Shown: positions 45,321 through 57,017 of the stretch, one piece after another | Position numbering within the stretch: the stretch's first letter is position 1 | Layout of the letters: every line of letters starts with the position of its first letter | Assembly (NCBI GenBank): GCA_030581615.1 | Contig: JAKTTT010000075.1 | Coordinates: forward strand, 1 to 64,000 | Reading direction: 5' to 3' | Source: Alloascoidea africana | Lineage: Eukaryota; Ascomycota; Alloascoideomycetes; Alloascoideales; Alloascoideaceae | Length of the DNA stretch: 64,000 nucleotides | Notes under the pieces: generated by a model | Seen by the model: only the letters and a program-made list of their open reading frames with translations | The model's database searches: none | What the model was told of the DNA's origin: nothing | Translations under genes and position numbers: made by a program

Positions 45321-45656
45321 GGCGGCGGCAAGGCGACGACTGGAGCACGGGGGCGTCAGGAGCAGGCGCAAGGGCAGACGCTGGAGCTGGAGCGGGAGCA
45401 GGAGCTGGGGGCGGGCTGTCTGGGGACGAGAGGCGACGGGGGGCGATGGCGATGGCGATGGCGATGGAGATGGAGATGTTGCAGCCTGGGTGTGATGGTG
45501 CGAGGATGGAGGGGATTCTGGATCTTTATATGATCTCGCTCTTACTGTGGGCGGTTTGATTGGATTTTCGCGACGGCGATCGCCAGCCTTGCGTACAGTT
45601 AAGGTTGCATGTTATACAGAGACTCACCGCTACGGCGCATAACATCCACAACATCG
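45321..45656. promoter_or_regulatory. Transcription factor upstream region
   Basis: 336 bp between the DUF1445 stop and the transcription factor start. GC-rich near the gene, with a GATGGC repeat at about 45443-45466. It must contain the factor's promoter. Confidence 0.4.
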
Positions 45657-46811
45657 TCAGAGCCGGGTGACCTCCGCATCCGGCATGTCCAGCACCACCA
45701 TGTGGCCCGGAGCGTGGCCCATCGCGATGCCCACGATGCCACTCGCGGACTCCCTTCCCGAGGACTGGGACTCACTGCCCGTGGACTGGGCCAGCTGGGT
45801 CACCGCCAGCTGGGGCGTCACGCCGCACGCCCAGAACACCGGCACCTGCCCCGGCGGGATGCCCGCAAAGTCGCCAAACTCCGGCGCCAGCAGGTCCGCG
45901 ATCCCAAGCCGCTCCACCGCGTCGAACCCCCAGTCCACGGGCTCGCCGTGCGTGGCCCGGAACTCCCTCGTGATGGCTCGCACCTGCTCCACCTGCTCCG
46001 GGTAGAAGCTTCTCATGCTCACGACGTAGGTGCAGTGTGTGAACACGCCCGCCGGGTTCAGATACTTGCGAGTCTTGTACATGGCGACCCCCATGCCCTG
46101 GAGCTGGTGCTGGATCGGGATGCCTGCCTGGAGAATGGCTTTTTCAAACGAGTAAGAGCATCCGATCAGAAACCCAACATGGTCCGCACTGAACTCCTCC
46201 ATAATGTCTGCAACTCCGGCCTTCACCAGCTTGCCGTTCTCGTAGACGTTGTACTTTGGGAAATCCCGTCTTATATCAAACAAGGGCTCGTCATGTGCAT
46301 CTTCTGTTTCCATACTTGTTTCTGTATCTGCTGGTGCTGCTGCTGGTGCTGCTTGTGCTGCTGCCTGTTCCACATGATTATCGTGATGAGTACCGTAAAA
46401 AGACGTTTCTTTTCCAATATGGTCTTCGCTATCGTCGTCATTTTCATTTTCATTTTCATTTTCATGTCCGTGTTCAGTTGTTGCCAGAGTTGTCCTTTTG
46501 GTAGCATTCCCATCACAATTCTGTGTTTCATCTGGCGTTTTGTCACATTTCGTCTCTTTCATCCCCCCACAGTATATAATTCTTTCGTTATCTAGCTGGG
46601 TGGGCATGCCAGGCGCAACGGTCTTGGCCAACAATGGACAAGCAACGGGGTTGCGTCGGCACAGGTCTTCAAAATCCCGGGCGAGTTTGGAAGGTAGTAC
46701 GATGAGGTTCGCCTGTGCAAATCCGGGACACACTCCACTTGTGTCCGAGGTGTATTTCCCCTGTCTACACAACAGTCTAAACTGTCGAGGAGTGTAGGAC
46801 TGTATGGGCAT
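45657..46811 (-). CDS. DUF1445 protein, D-glutamate cyclase family
   Basis: 384-aa protein of the YcsI/DUF1445 family, whose animal member DGLUCY turns D-glutamate into 5-oxo-D-proline. Family landmarks in order: PRQFRLLCRQGKYTSDTSG, VCPGFAQANLIVLPSKLA, RNPVACPLL, FDIRRDFPKYNVYENGKLV, FLIGCSYSFEKAILQAGIP, VVSMRSF, GQVPVFWACGVTPQ and HAPGHM. Compared with bacterial members it has a ~95-residue low-complexity insertion (residues ~80-175, with His/Glu/Asn repeats and Ala runs) between the N-terminal part and FDIRRDF, and a second small Ser-rich insertion before HAPGHM. Start at ATG 46811; codons upstream are not ATG. No intron. It lies between a Zn2Cys6 factor and OXP1, whose substrate it may supply. 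Confidence 0.93.
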   Translation of the reverse strand: MPIQSYTPRQFRLLCRQGKYTSDTSGVCPGFAQANLIVLPSKLARDFEDLCRRNPVACPLLAKTVAPGMPTQLDNERIIYCGGMKETKCDKTPDETQNCDGNATKRTTLATTEHGHENENENENDDDSEDHIGKETSFYGTHHDNHVEQAAAQAAPAAAPADTETSMETEDAHDEPLFDIRRDFPKYNVYENGKLVKAGVADIMEEFSADHVGFLIGCSYSFEKAILQAGIPIQHQLQGMGVAMYKTRKYLNPAGVFTHCTYVVSMRSFYPEQVEQVRAITREFRATHGEPVDWGFDAVERLGIADLLAPEFGDFAGIPPGQVPVFWACGVTPQLAVTQLAQSTGSESQSSGRESASGIVGIAMGHAPGHMVVLDMPDAEVTRL

Positions 46812-47217
46812 TATCACTGTGGTTATTAAATTGGTGGTGCTGGGGGGGTTTTTCCTGTTTCACAACGACGGGATGGTATGGTATGGTATGTACCCGGTGG
46901 ATCGAAGAAACTTTATGTCTGTAAGAACCTAGAGGTAGAAAACCCTACAAAAATGGTCTAGCAAAGATGAGAAAACAGAGAGGAATCTTAAATTTCTGGC
47001 TCCTAATCCTGGCAACTGCTTCGCACTGGGGGGAGGGGGATATCTGGAAAGATTATGGAGCTGGAAGAAATTGAGGTAGGTGTAAGGATCTTTTCTGGAA
47101 GGCACGCCGGGTAGTCAAAGCGAAGTAGAGATTAGGCAGATAGAGAGATAAAATAGAATGATTTAGATGACCAGCGCTTAGTAGCAAATCCGAAGATGGA
47201 GGATGAGCAACACTGAA

Positions 47218-47225
47218 TATTTATA
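47218..47225 (-). promoter_or_regulatory. Candidate TATA box for the DUF1445 gene
   Basis: TATAAATA on the minus strand, about 400 bp upstream of the DUF1445 ATG. This is far for a TATA box unless the 5' leader is long or spliced. Confidence 0.3.
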
Positions 47226-50200
47226 CCAGTTCCACTCTACGCTTCTCTATCTAGCCCGTTCTCCTTTCGCAAGTGCTGGATCTCCTATCGTGCTTTGACC
47301 CTGGATTTGCAAGTCTGGAGACCCCTACGCCGATCTGATACTGATGCTGATACTGCTTCCGCGAGGATCCAAAAGGCACCCACCGCCAGGGAGCAAAAGC
47401 ACAAGCGAGAGAAGAAAACAGGTCTCAGAGATACACCGGGCGGGCTTCGGTTGCAGCTCTGCTTCCTTGCGGTGGCCCATGCCCGGGGGTTCCTCTTGGG
47501 GCCTCCCTCCTCTCGTTCTACCTCCACAAATGCCCTGATCGGCCGCAAACACAAACATATTCAGTCAGGCTGGCTCCAGCTAGCAGCGATGACAAGCGGC
47601 CGGTGATTGTTGGAACTGCCAGAGGAGAAAGGGCAAAGGAGCTTGCACATCCGCACACTTCAGTTCTTTCAGTTCCCTGTGTGGTGTGTCATCGCTGAAT
47701 GTTTTAAAAAGCTGCCGCTGGGACCGCTGGGACCGCTGGGAGTTTCTCCCCTTTTTGACCGGTCGCAAGCCTTCAGTACAGGAGAAACATACCTCTTTTG
47801 GCATTTTCTACAAGGTCCGTCATTTCTTTTGCAAAAAAACTTTGTTTTTTTTTTTGCTTTTTTATCTTGTTCTCTGTCTATATCACCGTTTTTTTTTTTG
47901 TTTTGTTTATATTTCGATTGGCTATTATTGGTCAAAATGACACCTGCCATTCTGCGTATGAACCAAAAGGAAAAGAGTTTGTTATAATGGCATGGAGATG
48001 AGATCATTCAGATTGGCCGTACAGTACCATGTCTACTTTTACATGTGCGATTAAATTATTGGGTAACATGATGAATCTTGAACATTGAAACCTGTAATCA
48101 GAAACAAAAACACAAATAATAATAAATAATAATTGTTGAAAATTGTAGATTGAAAATCAGTATCTTACAACTAGCTCGTTCTATTATTGCGGGGAGAAGA
48201 AAGGAAAAGAAAAGGTGCATTCTTCTTTACCTTGAGGTTACATTGATTATTAACACAATTGTGTGTGTGTGTGATCTCCATATGAATTTCCATATCCATC
48301 CTGTATGTAAAAGAATAAGAATAAGAATGAACGAGAATTGAGGAAATTGGGGAATCTTCATTCCACGTACATACATAACATCCAGTGGCTCATTTTTTTT
48401 TTTTTTTTTTGGAGGGAGAGAGAGAAGGATAGAGTAATAACGGAATTGGTAAAACGACAATTCTTATTTGTTGTTGTTGTTTTATCAAAGTACGGAGGAC
48501 ATAATATCGATAATATCAAGATTCCGTGTTGTGCGCCACAATTACAGTAAAAGAAAACAAAATGTTCTTCACCCTTTTTAACAAGCACATTGGCAAAAGA
48601 TAAAATGTGTTCTTCAGTACAAATTTTATTTTTATTTTTGTCGTCAATAGATGATGTGTCATGTCTTGGGTTTGCAGGGCAAATTCCATAGTGACAACAA
48701 GTGGTGGGAAACCAAAAGAAAGAAAAGCAAAAGTAAGCAAGGCAAGTATGTCTCATAAAAAAAAAAATGCCTTCTTTCTGGCGACTTTTATTCCTCTTTT
48801 CATCGTTATTGGGGTTGGTTTGAAATCGGAGATGAGTGTAATGGTACTACAAAGTGGCAAGACATTTGATTGATTGATTGATTGACTGATTTTTCTAAAG
48901 TTTACAAAGTTGACAGTGAGTATTGGCGTGCGCAGCAGACAGTACTCAAAATTTAAACATAAAACTTAGATACATCAGACTACAACAATAATAGTAATCA
49001 TACTTTAAGAAATGGGTTCAAACTTACAAGCCTGTCAAAAAGGAAAAAAAGGAAAGGGTAAAGTTTATGAAACATTACGTTTTGGCACAGCCTCAACCGA
49101 GGTTGACAGGTTTCCACCTTTTTATTTCTCTTCTTTTCTCGTTTTGTGTTTGCATGTTTCCATTTAATCACATAATTAGAACCAGATGTGCTTGTTTTTT
49201 TAAAGTATGCTTTGCATTTGTGGGTTAGTGGTGGTGATCTACAATGCCCTTTGCTGTTCAATCTATCAGGACATGTTTTCCCAAATCCAATCTAAGCAAT
49301 GACAAGCAAGGTCTTTCGACTTTCTTTGAGTCCATTTGGTCTGATGATTGGTATACAGATAAATACCAATATCGCCATCAATCAAAAAATCAGGAATTGT
49401 GAAAAACAAAGGTGCTGTAGCTGCTGTAGGTCATGTAATGCCCCACAAACACAGTCTTGAATGGAGTAAAGCCCCGTTGTTTTGTTTTGGTCATTCAGTG
49501 CCAGGTGCGGTGTGTAGTAGATTCAAAAGGATCAAATACCTAACATGTTAAAAGCTTAAAAAAAAAAAAAGGTTTACCCACACTCAAAACATGATTGTGA
49601 ATGATGGGAGGAAATCTATGACGAATTTCTCTATCTTTAAAACTGAACTGAATTGGATTGGGATCAAAAGCCAAAATTTTTAAAAAAGGATGAATTCTGA
49701 ACTTTGATTAGCTAACTATGTGAATTTTTTGGTGATTGTGTCATATTATGCCCTACCCCAACCTAACCTTGTCTGAAGCATCATCGATTGGGAGCTTTTG
49801 ATGATAACAGCACCAGAAGAAGCTATAAAAATATACAGTGTGTATGTGCCAGCACGACCAAAAACGGTATATATGTATCGAGAGAGATTTTATCGGCACA
49901 CCGACTTGAGATTGCAAGATTGCAAGATTGCAAGATTTGGAGATTTGGAGATTTCGATTTCAAGATCGCGATCAAGCAAAAAGAGAGTTTCCCGGTTTAG
50001 CGCTGTGGCTAGATACACCCAAAAACACAAAAAGCAGCATGGCACGGAACAGACCGCTAAGCAAGGGTCCCTGCTTCCCCGGGGTATCTCCATTCTCTTC
50101 TATTTTAACGGTAGGCGGACCCGGACGCCCGCGCCGAGCTTATCGCGACTTCTTTTTCCCGATAACGCCTTCTCCGGCGAATGACGGCCAGCACATTTGT

Positions 50201-51363
50201 CATCCGAGACAGAAACGAGAGAGAGATGGAGATGGTTAGAGTTGCACACGTCAATGGGCTTTTGGTATTAGAGTTGCAATGATTGACATTACATGAAACG
50301 CTCCAGCACGGCATTTCTTTCTCTCTCTTTTTTTTTCCTCTCCCGCGAGTTGCCCGGCCTCTGCCAGATTCGAGCACCCAAAGGAGCAGGAGCAGGAGCC
50401 GGGTGCACGGGTGTAGCGCTGCGGCTGCGATTGGCCAATCCGCGCGGGTCTGGCGAAACCGCGTTATCGCGGTGCATTCCCACATCGCTGCGGGTGCTGC
50501 ACCGCGCGGGTGCTGCACCGCGAGCCGGCAGCCAATCGCAGCCGCTGGGTTGTAACCGAGCGGCGGGGGGTGCGCTGCGTATGCCTTGCGTTTGCGTTTG
50601 CGTTTGCGTTCGCTCTGGAGACTGGAGACTGGAGACTGGGGCCCAGGGCCCAGGGCTCGAGGCTCCAGGCTCGAGACACATGTCTAGCGCAGAGCCGTTG
50701 CAAGAACAGCTTTGGCGTGCCGGTCCCTGTGCGGCCAGCGGTGCGGCTAGCTGTGCCGTCGTGGTTGTAGATGGACGCGCTGGGCAGTGTTTTGTGGAAG
50801 GGGAGCTGGCCCAGACACGATGATACATCCCTCTGGGGATCTCTCTGGACACCCTCCTGGAGATGCAAACGGCGGAGGTGTGAAGGTCTGGCGGACCCAC
50901 TGCGAAGCACAGCTAGGCGATTCGAGCTTGGCCTGCTGCCCACGGACTCGGGCCTCCGCGCTCGCCGCGGGTGCGGAAGTGGAACCTCCGCGTATGCACC
51001 GGAGGGCCCGATCTCCAGGCAGCACTCAGGACCGGGTCTGTGGCCGGGTCCACGGTACCGGGTGCGCGCCCCGACGAACCGTCCAACGTTCCCGTTCCTC
51101 TCTCCGCCATTCCACGACCACCACCACACCAGCGAGAACGAGAACGAGAACTGGAGCGATAGACACCTCCAACAGAAGAAAAAAGAATTAGCCGTCTGGT
51201 GCGAGGAGTCTCGCGGTCTGTGCCGGATCAGACGACTCGAGATGGCACAGGGCTCGCGGGACGGGGACCGGGGCAAACACCCAGACTCCCACCCGCGGCT
51301 GCCCAATCCGTTTTCTCTTGCATGGAAGCGCCTATTCTCGCTCCGACAGATGCTTACTCTGAG

Positions 51364-51371
51364 TATAAATA
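51364..51371 (+). promoter_or_regulatory. TATA box for OXP1
   Basis: TATAAATA 126 bp upstream of the OXP1 ATG, at the edge of the GC-rich island and just before a CT-rich leader. Confidence 0.5.
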
Positions 51372-51496
51372 CTTTCCCGTCCCTCCTCTCAAGTTGCCTT
51401 GCTCCCTTCATCATCAAACACTGGGCCTCTATTTTCTTTCATATACTACACTTATACTATACTATACTATACTATACATCTTATATCTTAACACAC

Positions 51497-54400
51497 ATGG
51501 GAATTAAAATCGCTATTGATGTATGCATCCATCTCTTCTCTCTCTCTCTCTCTTTCTTTCTTCTCTTAACCAACTAACACACTTGACTTTCTTTCTCAAG
51601 CGAGGGGGAACCTTCACAGACTGTGTAGGAAACCCCGGCACGGGCAAGATGGAAGATGACGTTATCGTCAAGCTTTTATCTGTCGACCCCCAGAATTACC
51701 CAGATGCTCCTCTAGAAGGCATAAGAAGGCTGATGGAAATCTTTTCTGGTAAATCCATCCCTAGAAATCAACCTCTAGATACTTCACAAATCGAATACAT
51801 TCGAATGGGTACAACCGTCGCTACAAATGCTCTTTTGGAGAGGAAAGGTGAAAGAAGCGCTCTAATCACCACTTCCGGCTTCAAAGATTGTCTTGTAATC
51901 GGTACGTTCCATCATAGCATCGTTCTTTCTCATGTAGTCATCACCATATCTAATTTCCAGTTTAGGAAACCAATCGAGACCCAAAATTTTCGACTTGGCG
52001 ATAAGAAGACCCGATATGCTTTATGAAACCGTCGTTGAAATCGACGAAAGAGTCACTCTGGAAGATTACGCAGAGGACCCTCTACAGAAAAAATCTACTC
52101 CAAACGGGAAGGAAACAATTACCGGCTTATCTGGAGAAACAGTACGTATCCTGAGGAAACCGGATCCAGCAGCAATTGAAGCGAGTCTGAGACAACTTTA
52201 CAACACGGGAATTAGGTCCATTGGCGTCTGTCTTATGCATTCCTACACCTTCCCGGCACATGAGCTTATCGTTGGAGATATTGCAACCAAAATTGGTTTC
52301 ACCCACATTTCTCTATCCTCCCAATTGTCCCCCATGATAAAGTTTGTGCCTAGAGGTAACTCGGCAATAACCGATTCTTACCTAACCCCGGAAATTAAAA
52401 AATACCTGTCCGGTTTTAAATCGGGCCTAGCTCCAGGCTTTGAAGAAACCACAAAAGTGGAATTTATGCAATCTGATGGTGGTCTGGTGGATGCCTCGAA
52501 TTTCACAGGACTTCGAGCAATCTTGTCCGGTCCAGCTGGTGGTGTGGTTGGATACGCACAAACTTGTTATGATCCAAAAAACAAAATACCCTTGATTGGT
52601 TTCGATATGGGAGGTACCTCAACAGACGTTAGTAGATACGGCTTGGGGAAATATGACCACGTTTTCGAGACAACAACAGCGGGTGTCACGATACAATCCC
52701 CTCAACTCGATATAAATACCGTGGCTGCAGGAGGTGGCTCCTGTCTTTTCTACAAAAATGGGTTATTCGTCGTGGGTCCAGAGTCTGCAAGTTCCCATCC
52801 AGGTCCAGCTTGTTACAGGAAAGGAGGCCCTCTAACGATCACCGATGCAAATCTATTTTTGGGCCGCTTGCTACCCGAATATTTCCCTAAAATCTTTGGT
52901 GAAGGGGAAAATGAGGGTTTGGATGAAAAAATCACTGCACAAAAGTTTATTGAGTTGACAGCGCAAATTAATCATGAAACCGGTCAATCAATGACACCTG
53001 ATGAGGTGGCTTACGGCTTTGTCAAGGTTGCAAATGAATCCATGACAAGACCCATTAGAGCTTTGACGGAAGCTAAAGGTTACATTTCCTCAAAACACCG
53101 TTTGGTGACCTTTGGAGGGGCAGGTGGTCAACATGCAGTGGCCATTGCTGAGTCTCTCGATATCAGCACCGTATTAATCCATCGATATTCATCCGTTTTA
53201 TCGGCCTATGGAATGGCCCTAGCAGATGTCGTTGTCGAGGTTCAAGAACCATCATCCCTAACACTCAGTTCTGAAAATGAAAAAACCTTATCTGCCAAAT
53301 TGGCATCATTGTGTTCAAAAGCATCGGAACAATTGGTTGAGCACGGGTTTGACACGAAATATATCGAACATGAGGAATACCTAAATTTAAGATACAAGGG
53401 TACTGAATCCTCTCTAATGATTGTTAGGAAAAATTTGGGAGAATGGGATTTTGAAAAATCGTTTTTGGAATTACACCAACGAGAATATGGCTTCACTTTG
53501 CAATCCCGGGATATTATCGTGGATGACGTCAGAGTAAGAGGAATAGGCAAAAGTGCACATACTTTGGAACAAACGGTTGATGAACAGATTGAATCTTTGT
53601 CCACAAGGTCCCTACTTGTTCCTGTAAACATTGATTCCAAGGCAAAATTCTTCAAATCATCCTATTTTAACGGTGAACGTGTTCCTACTCCAGTTTTCAG
53701 ATTAGAAGAGCTTGAAATTGGTGCAACTGTTAGTGGGCCTGCAATTCTTGCAGATGGAACCCAAACGATTGTCGTTTCTCCAAATGCATCTGCTGTGGTT
53801 TTGAAAACGCACGTTGTTGTCAAAGTTCTTGGTGCAGAAAGTATCAAATCTGCAACCAATAATGATGATGATGTTGTCGTCGATCCTATCCTATTGTCAA
53901 TCTTTGGACATCGATTCATGGACATTGCAGAACAAATGGGGTTATCTTTACAACGAACTTCTGTTTCAACAAATGTTAAGGAACGATTGGATTTCTCTTG
54001 TGCTCTTTTCGATACAAATGGTAATCTCGTTGCAAATGCTCCTCATTTACCCGTCCATCTAGGTTCCATGTCAACCTGCGTTAGACGAAATGCAAAGTTA
54101 TGGGAGGGGAAATTAAAACCTGGTGATTCCGTTGTATCCAACCATCCCAATGCAGGTGGAACCCATTTACCTGATATTACTGTTGTTACTCCTGCATGGG
54201 AAGATGGGAAAATCATCTTTTATGTTGCATCTAGAGCCCATCATGCTGATATCGGAGGAATTTTACCTGGATCCATGCCACCAACCTCTCGTGAAATTTA
54301 TGAAGAAGGTGCTCAAATATATTCCGAGTTGTTGGTCTCGGAGGGGAGATTTAACGAGGAAAGAATCACACAGTTGTTGTTGGTTGAACCTGCCAAATAC

Positions 54401-55606
54401 CCAGGATGTTCAGGAACACGATGTTTAGCCGATAACATTAACGATTTGAAAGCACAGGTCGCTGCAAATCAAAAGGGTATCAACTTGATCCGAAATCTTG
54501 TACAAGATTTTGGTCTTGCCACAATCTCAAAATACATGGTTGCAATCCAGGATAATGCCGCTGATACAGTCAAGAGACTTTTATCCAAAGTTGTGAAAGA
54601 ATTTGATTCGACTTTGGAAGCTGTTGATTATATGGATGATGGTTCAAAGATCCAATTAGCGATATTCATCGATCCAGAGACAAACGAGGCAGTTTTCGAT
54701 TTTACAGGAACTTCTCCTCAAGTTTATGGTAATATAAATGCACCTGAAGCAGTGACCTATTCTGCAATCATTTATTGTTTGAGATGTCTTGTTGATGAAG
54801 ATATTCCTTTGAATCAGGGATGTCTTCGACCTATTGTTGTGAAAATCCCACCAAACTCGTTGTTAAGTCCAAGTAAAGATCGGGCTGTTGTTGGAGGCAA
54901 TGTCATGACAAGTCAACGTGTTACTGATGTTGTTCTCAAGGCATTTAACGCAATGGCTGGATCCCAAGGTTGTTGCAACAATTTGACCTTTGGTTATGGT
55001 GGTAATGATGAAAATGGTAACTATACGCAAGGATTTGGATACTATGAAACAATTGCAGGTGGTCATGGTGCAGGACCCAATTGGAAAGGTGTTAGTGGTG
55101 TTCACACAAACATGACAAATACTCGTATCACGGATGCCGAGATTTTCGAAAGACGGTATCCTGTTCTTCTCAAACAGTTTTCTCTAAGACCCGGATCTGG
55201 AGGTCAAGGATTAAACAATGGAGGTGATGGTGTGATTCGAGATATCGAGTTTAGAATGCCTGTTTTCGTGTCAATTTTATCGGAAAGAAGAGTTATCCCA
55301 CCTTATGGTTTGGAAGGTGGTGAACCTGGAGAATTGGGATTAAACATTTGGCAAAAGGGAATCCGCGATTCAATGGGTAAGATTGTAGGATACGATACGA
55401 TAAACATGGGCGGTAAAAACACAGTTCATGTACTTCCTGGAGATCGAGTAATTATCAATACACCAGGTGGAGGAGCATTTGGCTCCCTCAACAGCCCCCC
55501 GAATGGTGGTGGCGTGAATGGATACATCAAGACAAGCAAGGTCAATGAAAAGTTGAGTATGGGAGGAAGTGTATCCCATAGAAAACATATTCAAGAAACG
55601 AGTTGA
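51497..55606 (+). CDS. OXP1: 5-oxoprolinase (ATP-hydrolysing), three exons
   Basis: Cytosolic enzyme opening 5-oxo-L-proline to L-glutamate with ATP, the salvage end of the gamma-glutamyl cycle. Exons 51497-51520 (only MGIKIAID), 51601-51901 and 51966-55606. Introns of 80 and 64 nt (GTATGC...TCAAG, GTACGT...TTTAG) keep frame and restore [20 protein letters not shown] and [14 protein letters not shown]. 1321 aa (S. cerevisiae 1286). HydA-type ATPase domain: [34 protein letters not shown] and [17 protein letters not shown]. HydB domain begins near residue 740 ([38 protein letters not shown]). It ends with a Gly-rich block (NTPGGGAFG). Two CTG codons (52058, 52406) sit at expected leucines. It diverges from the D-glutamate-cyclase-family gene 4.7 kb away. 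Confidence 0.97.
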
Positions 55607-57017
55607 GAAGAAGAAAGGAGAAATCAAATTAAATGAATCAAGTCACTTTATGATTTTATGAGAAGTACTCTTTTTTTTTTATTATTATTTTTGTTATTAT
55701 TGTTTTGTGCCTTTTCTTTTTCTTTTTTTGGTTTAAATTTTTTTTGATTCCTATCTTTCCCTTTTATTGACATCAAACACTTACAACCAGGAGGAGTAAG
55801 TGTATATAAACCTTTTGTTGCATTTTATAAATTTTATTTTTAAAGGATGAGAAGAGGTGAGAGAATCAAGTTCCAAGAAGGAAGAAAAACAAACTGAACG
55901 CTTAATTTTGGTTTTAGATGCTTTAAGTATTTTTGTTTTATGTATTGCATACTAGTTTATGTGATCACTACTCAATGCCAGAATGGAATAATAAACAAGA
56001 TTAATTGCAACTTGGATGTATGATTTCTACGTATACTTTTTTTGGGGGTTTTTTGAAACCTGGAATTAGATAAAAGTGTAGAATGATTCAAACTTGTTAC
56101 TTCTGCTATCTAGCTAGCGAATACATGATCTAGTTATGTTTCGGGGTGATAATACGAGGCCACATATACGAGATTGAGTAAAACTACGAAGGAAAAAGTG
56201 TAGCGGTTGTTCTAGGGTTTTGCGTAGTTTTAAAATTGAAACGTTAATAACACGTTATCTCAGTCAGATACTACAACAAGTACTAATACAAACAAGCGCT
56301 CAAATAAATATATATCGAAAAAAAGGGGGCGGTTGTATATAACAATAACACAGATTCAATAGTTAATAATAAAAATCTAGCAAAAATAAAAGAAAAAGAA
56401 GGCAAGAAAAGGGGAGAGGAGAAAAGGGGAAAGAGGTTGGGGATCAAATGCAAATATATCCAAAAAGAAAAAAAAACGTCCTAAAAAACATGTGTATCTT
56501 TTAGTAAAGGAATAATAACAATAACAATAATAATAAAAAAGGGAATTGATCAGGAAAATCCTGTTCCAGACACGCAAGAAGGACAAAAAAAGGGCCAAGT
56601 GATAAATAAAATAAATGTAATTAGTTGAACACAAATCCGATAATTGAAAGAAAAAAAAAAGGATGGAGAGAGAATATACTTTTTTTTTCTTTATATATCT
56701 TTGACTTTGAGGGGGGAAAGTTTTCAAGAAGCAATGTTGAGTTGCTGATGTTGAATCTGCATCAAGATTCGAAAGAGATCTATAGTGTATTGATGATGAT
56801 GATAGTAATGAACATAGTAAAGTTCAAAGTCAAATCAAATCAATAAAATATGTTCATATTGTCTCGTCTCCTAATGAAGGGACAAGCTAAAGCAGTGTCA
56901 AAGCCTTTAATTGATAGGAGGAGATTTCCATAAATGACAAGACGAAGGAACACATCTGGGCAGAAAATATCGTACAATAATTATGAAGGGGGGTCGTTCT
57001 AGTAGTGCATGCAAATC
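55607..57017. other. Convergent intergenic region, no gene seen
   Basis: 1.4 kb between the stops of OXP1 and the LRR gene. T-rich and then A-rich, fitting two 3' UTRs, with a TAA/CAA microsatellite near 56510-56540. No RNA gene recognised. Confidence 0.5.

Larger units (their letters stand above)
46812..51496. promoter_or_regulatory. 4.7-kb intergenic region between DUF1445 gene and OXP1
   Basis: Divergent region with no recognised gene. 47280-47600 and especially 50100-51350 are GC-rich. The latter has frames open on both strands in several registers, the mark of composition rather than coding. It also has tandem repeats: GCGTTT units (50587-50610), GAGACTG units (50616-50637) and CGCGCGGGTGCTGCAC units (50494-50520). 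The middle (48000-49800) is AT-rich. Length and repeats suggest extended regulatory DNA, perhaps for OXP1. A non-coding RNA cannot be excluded. Confidence 0.45.

Noticed and set aside
45609-46595. Plus-strand frame of 328 codons
   Set aside because: It lies antisense to the well-supported DUF1445 gene and has no domain.
48358-48873. Overlapping small frames, one with a hydrophobic segment (NAFFLATFIPLFIVIGVG)
   Set aside because: Considered as a tail-anchored protein, but there is no family match, no consistent start or splice pattern, and it overlaps another frame on the opposite strand.
50289-51577. Long overlapping open frames on both strands (up to ~317 codons) upstream of OXP1
   Set aside because: They arise from GC-rich composition: several registers are open at once on both strands, the peptides are Arg/Ser/Pro-rich with no family resemblance, and short tandem repeats run through them.
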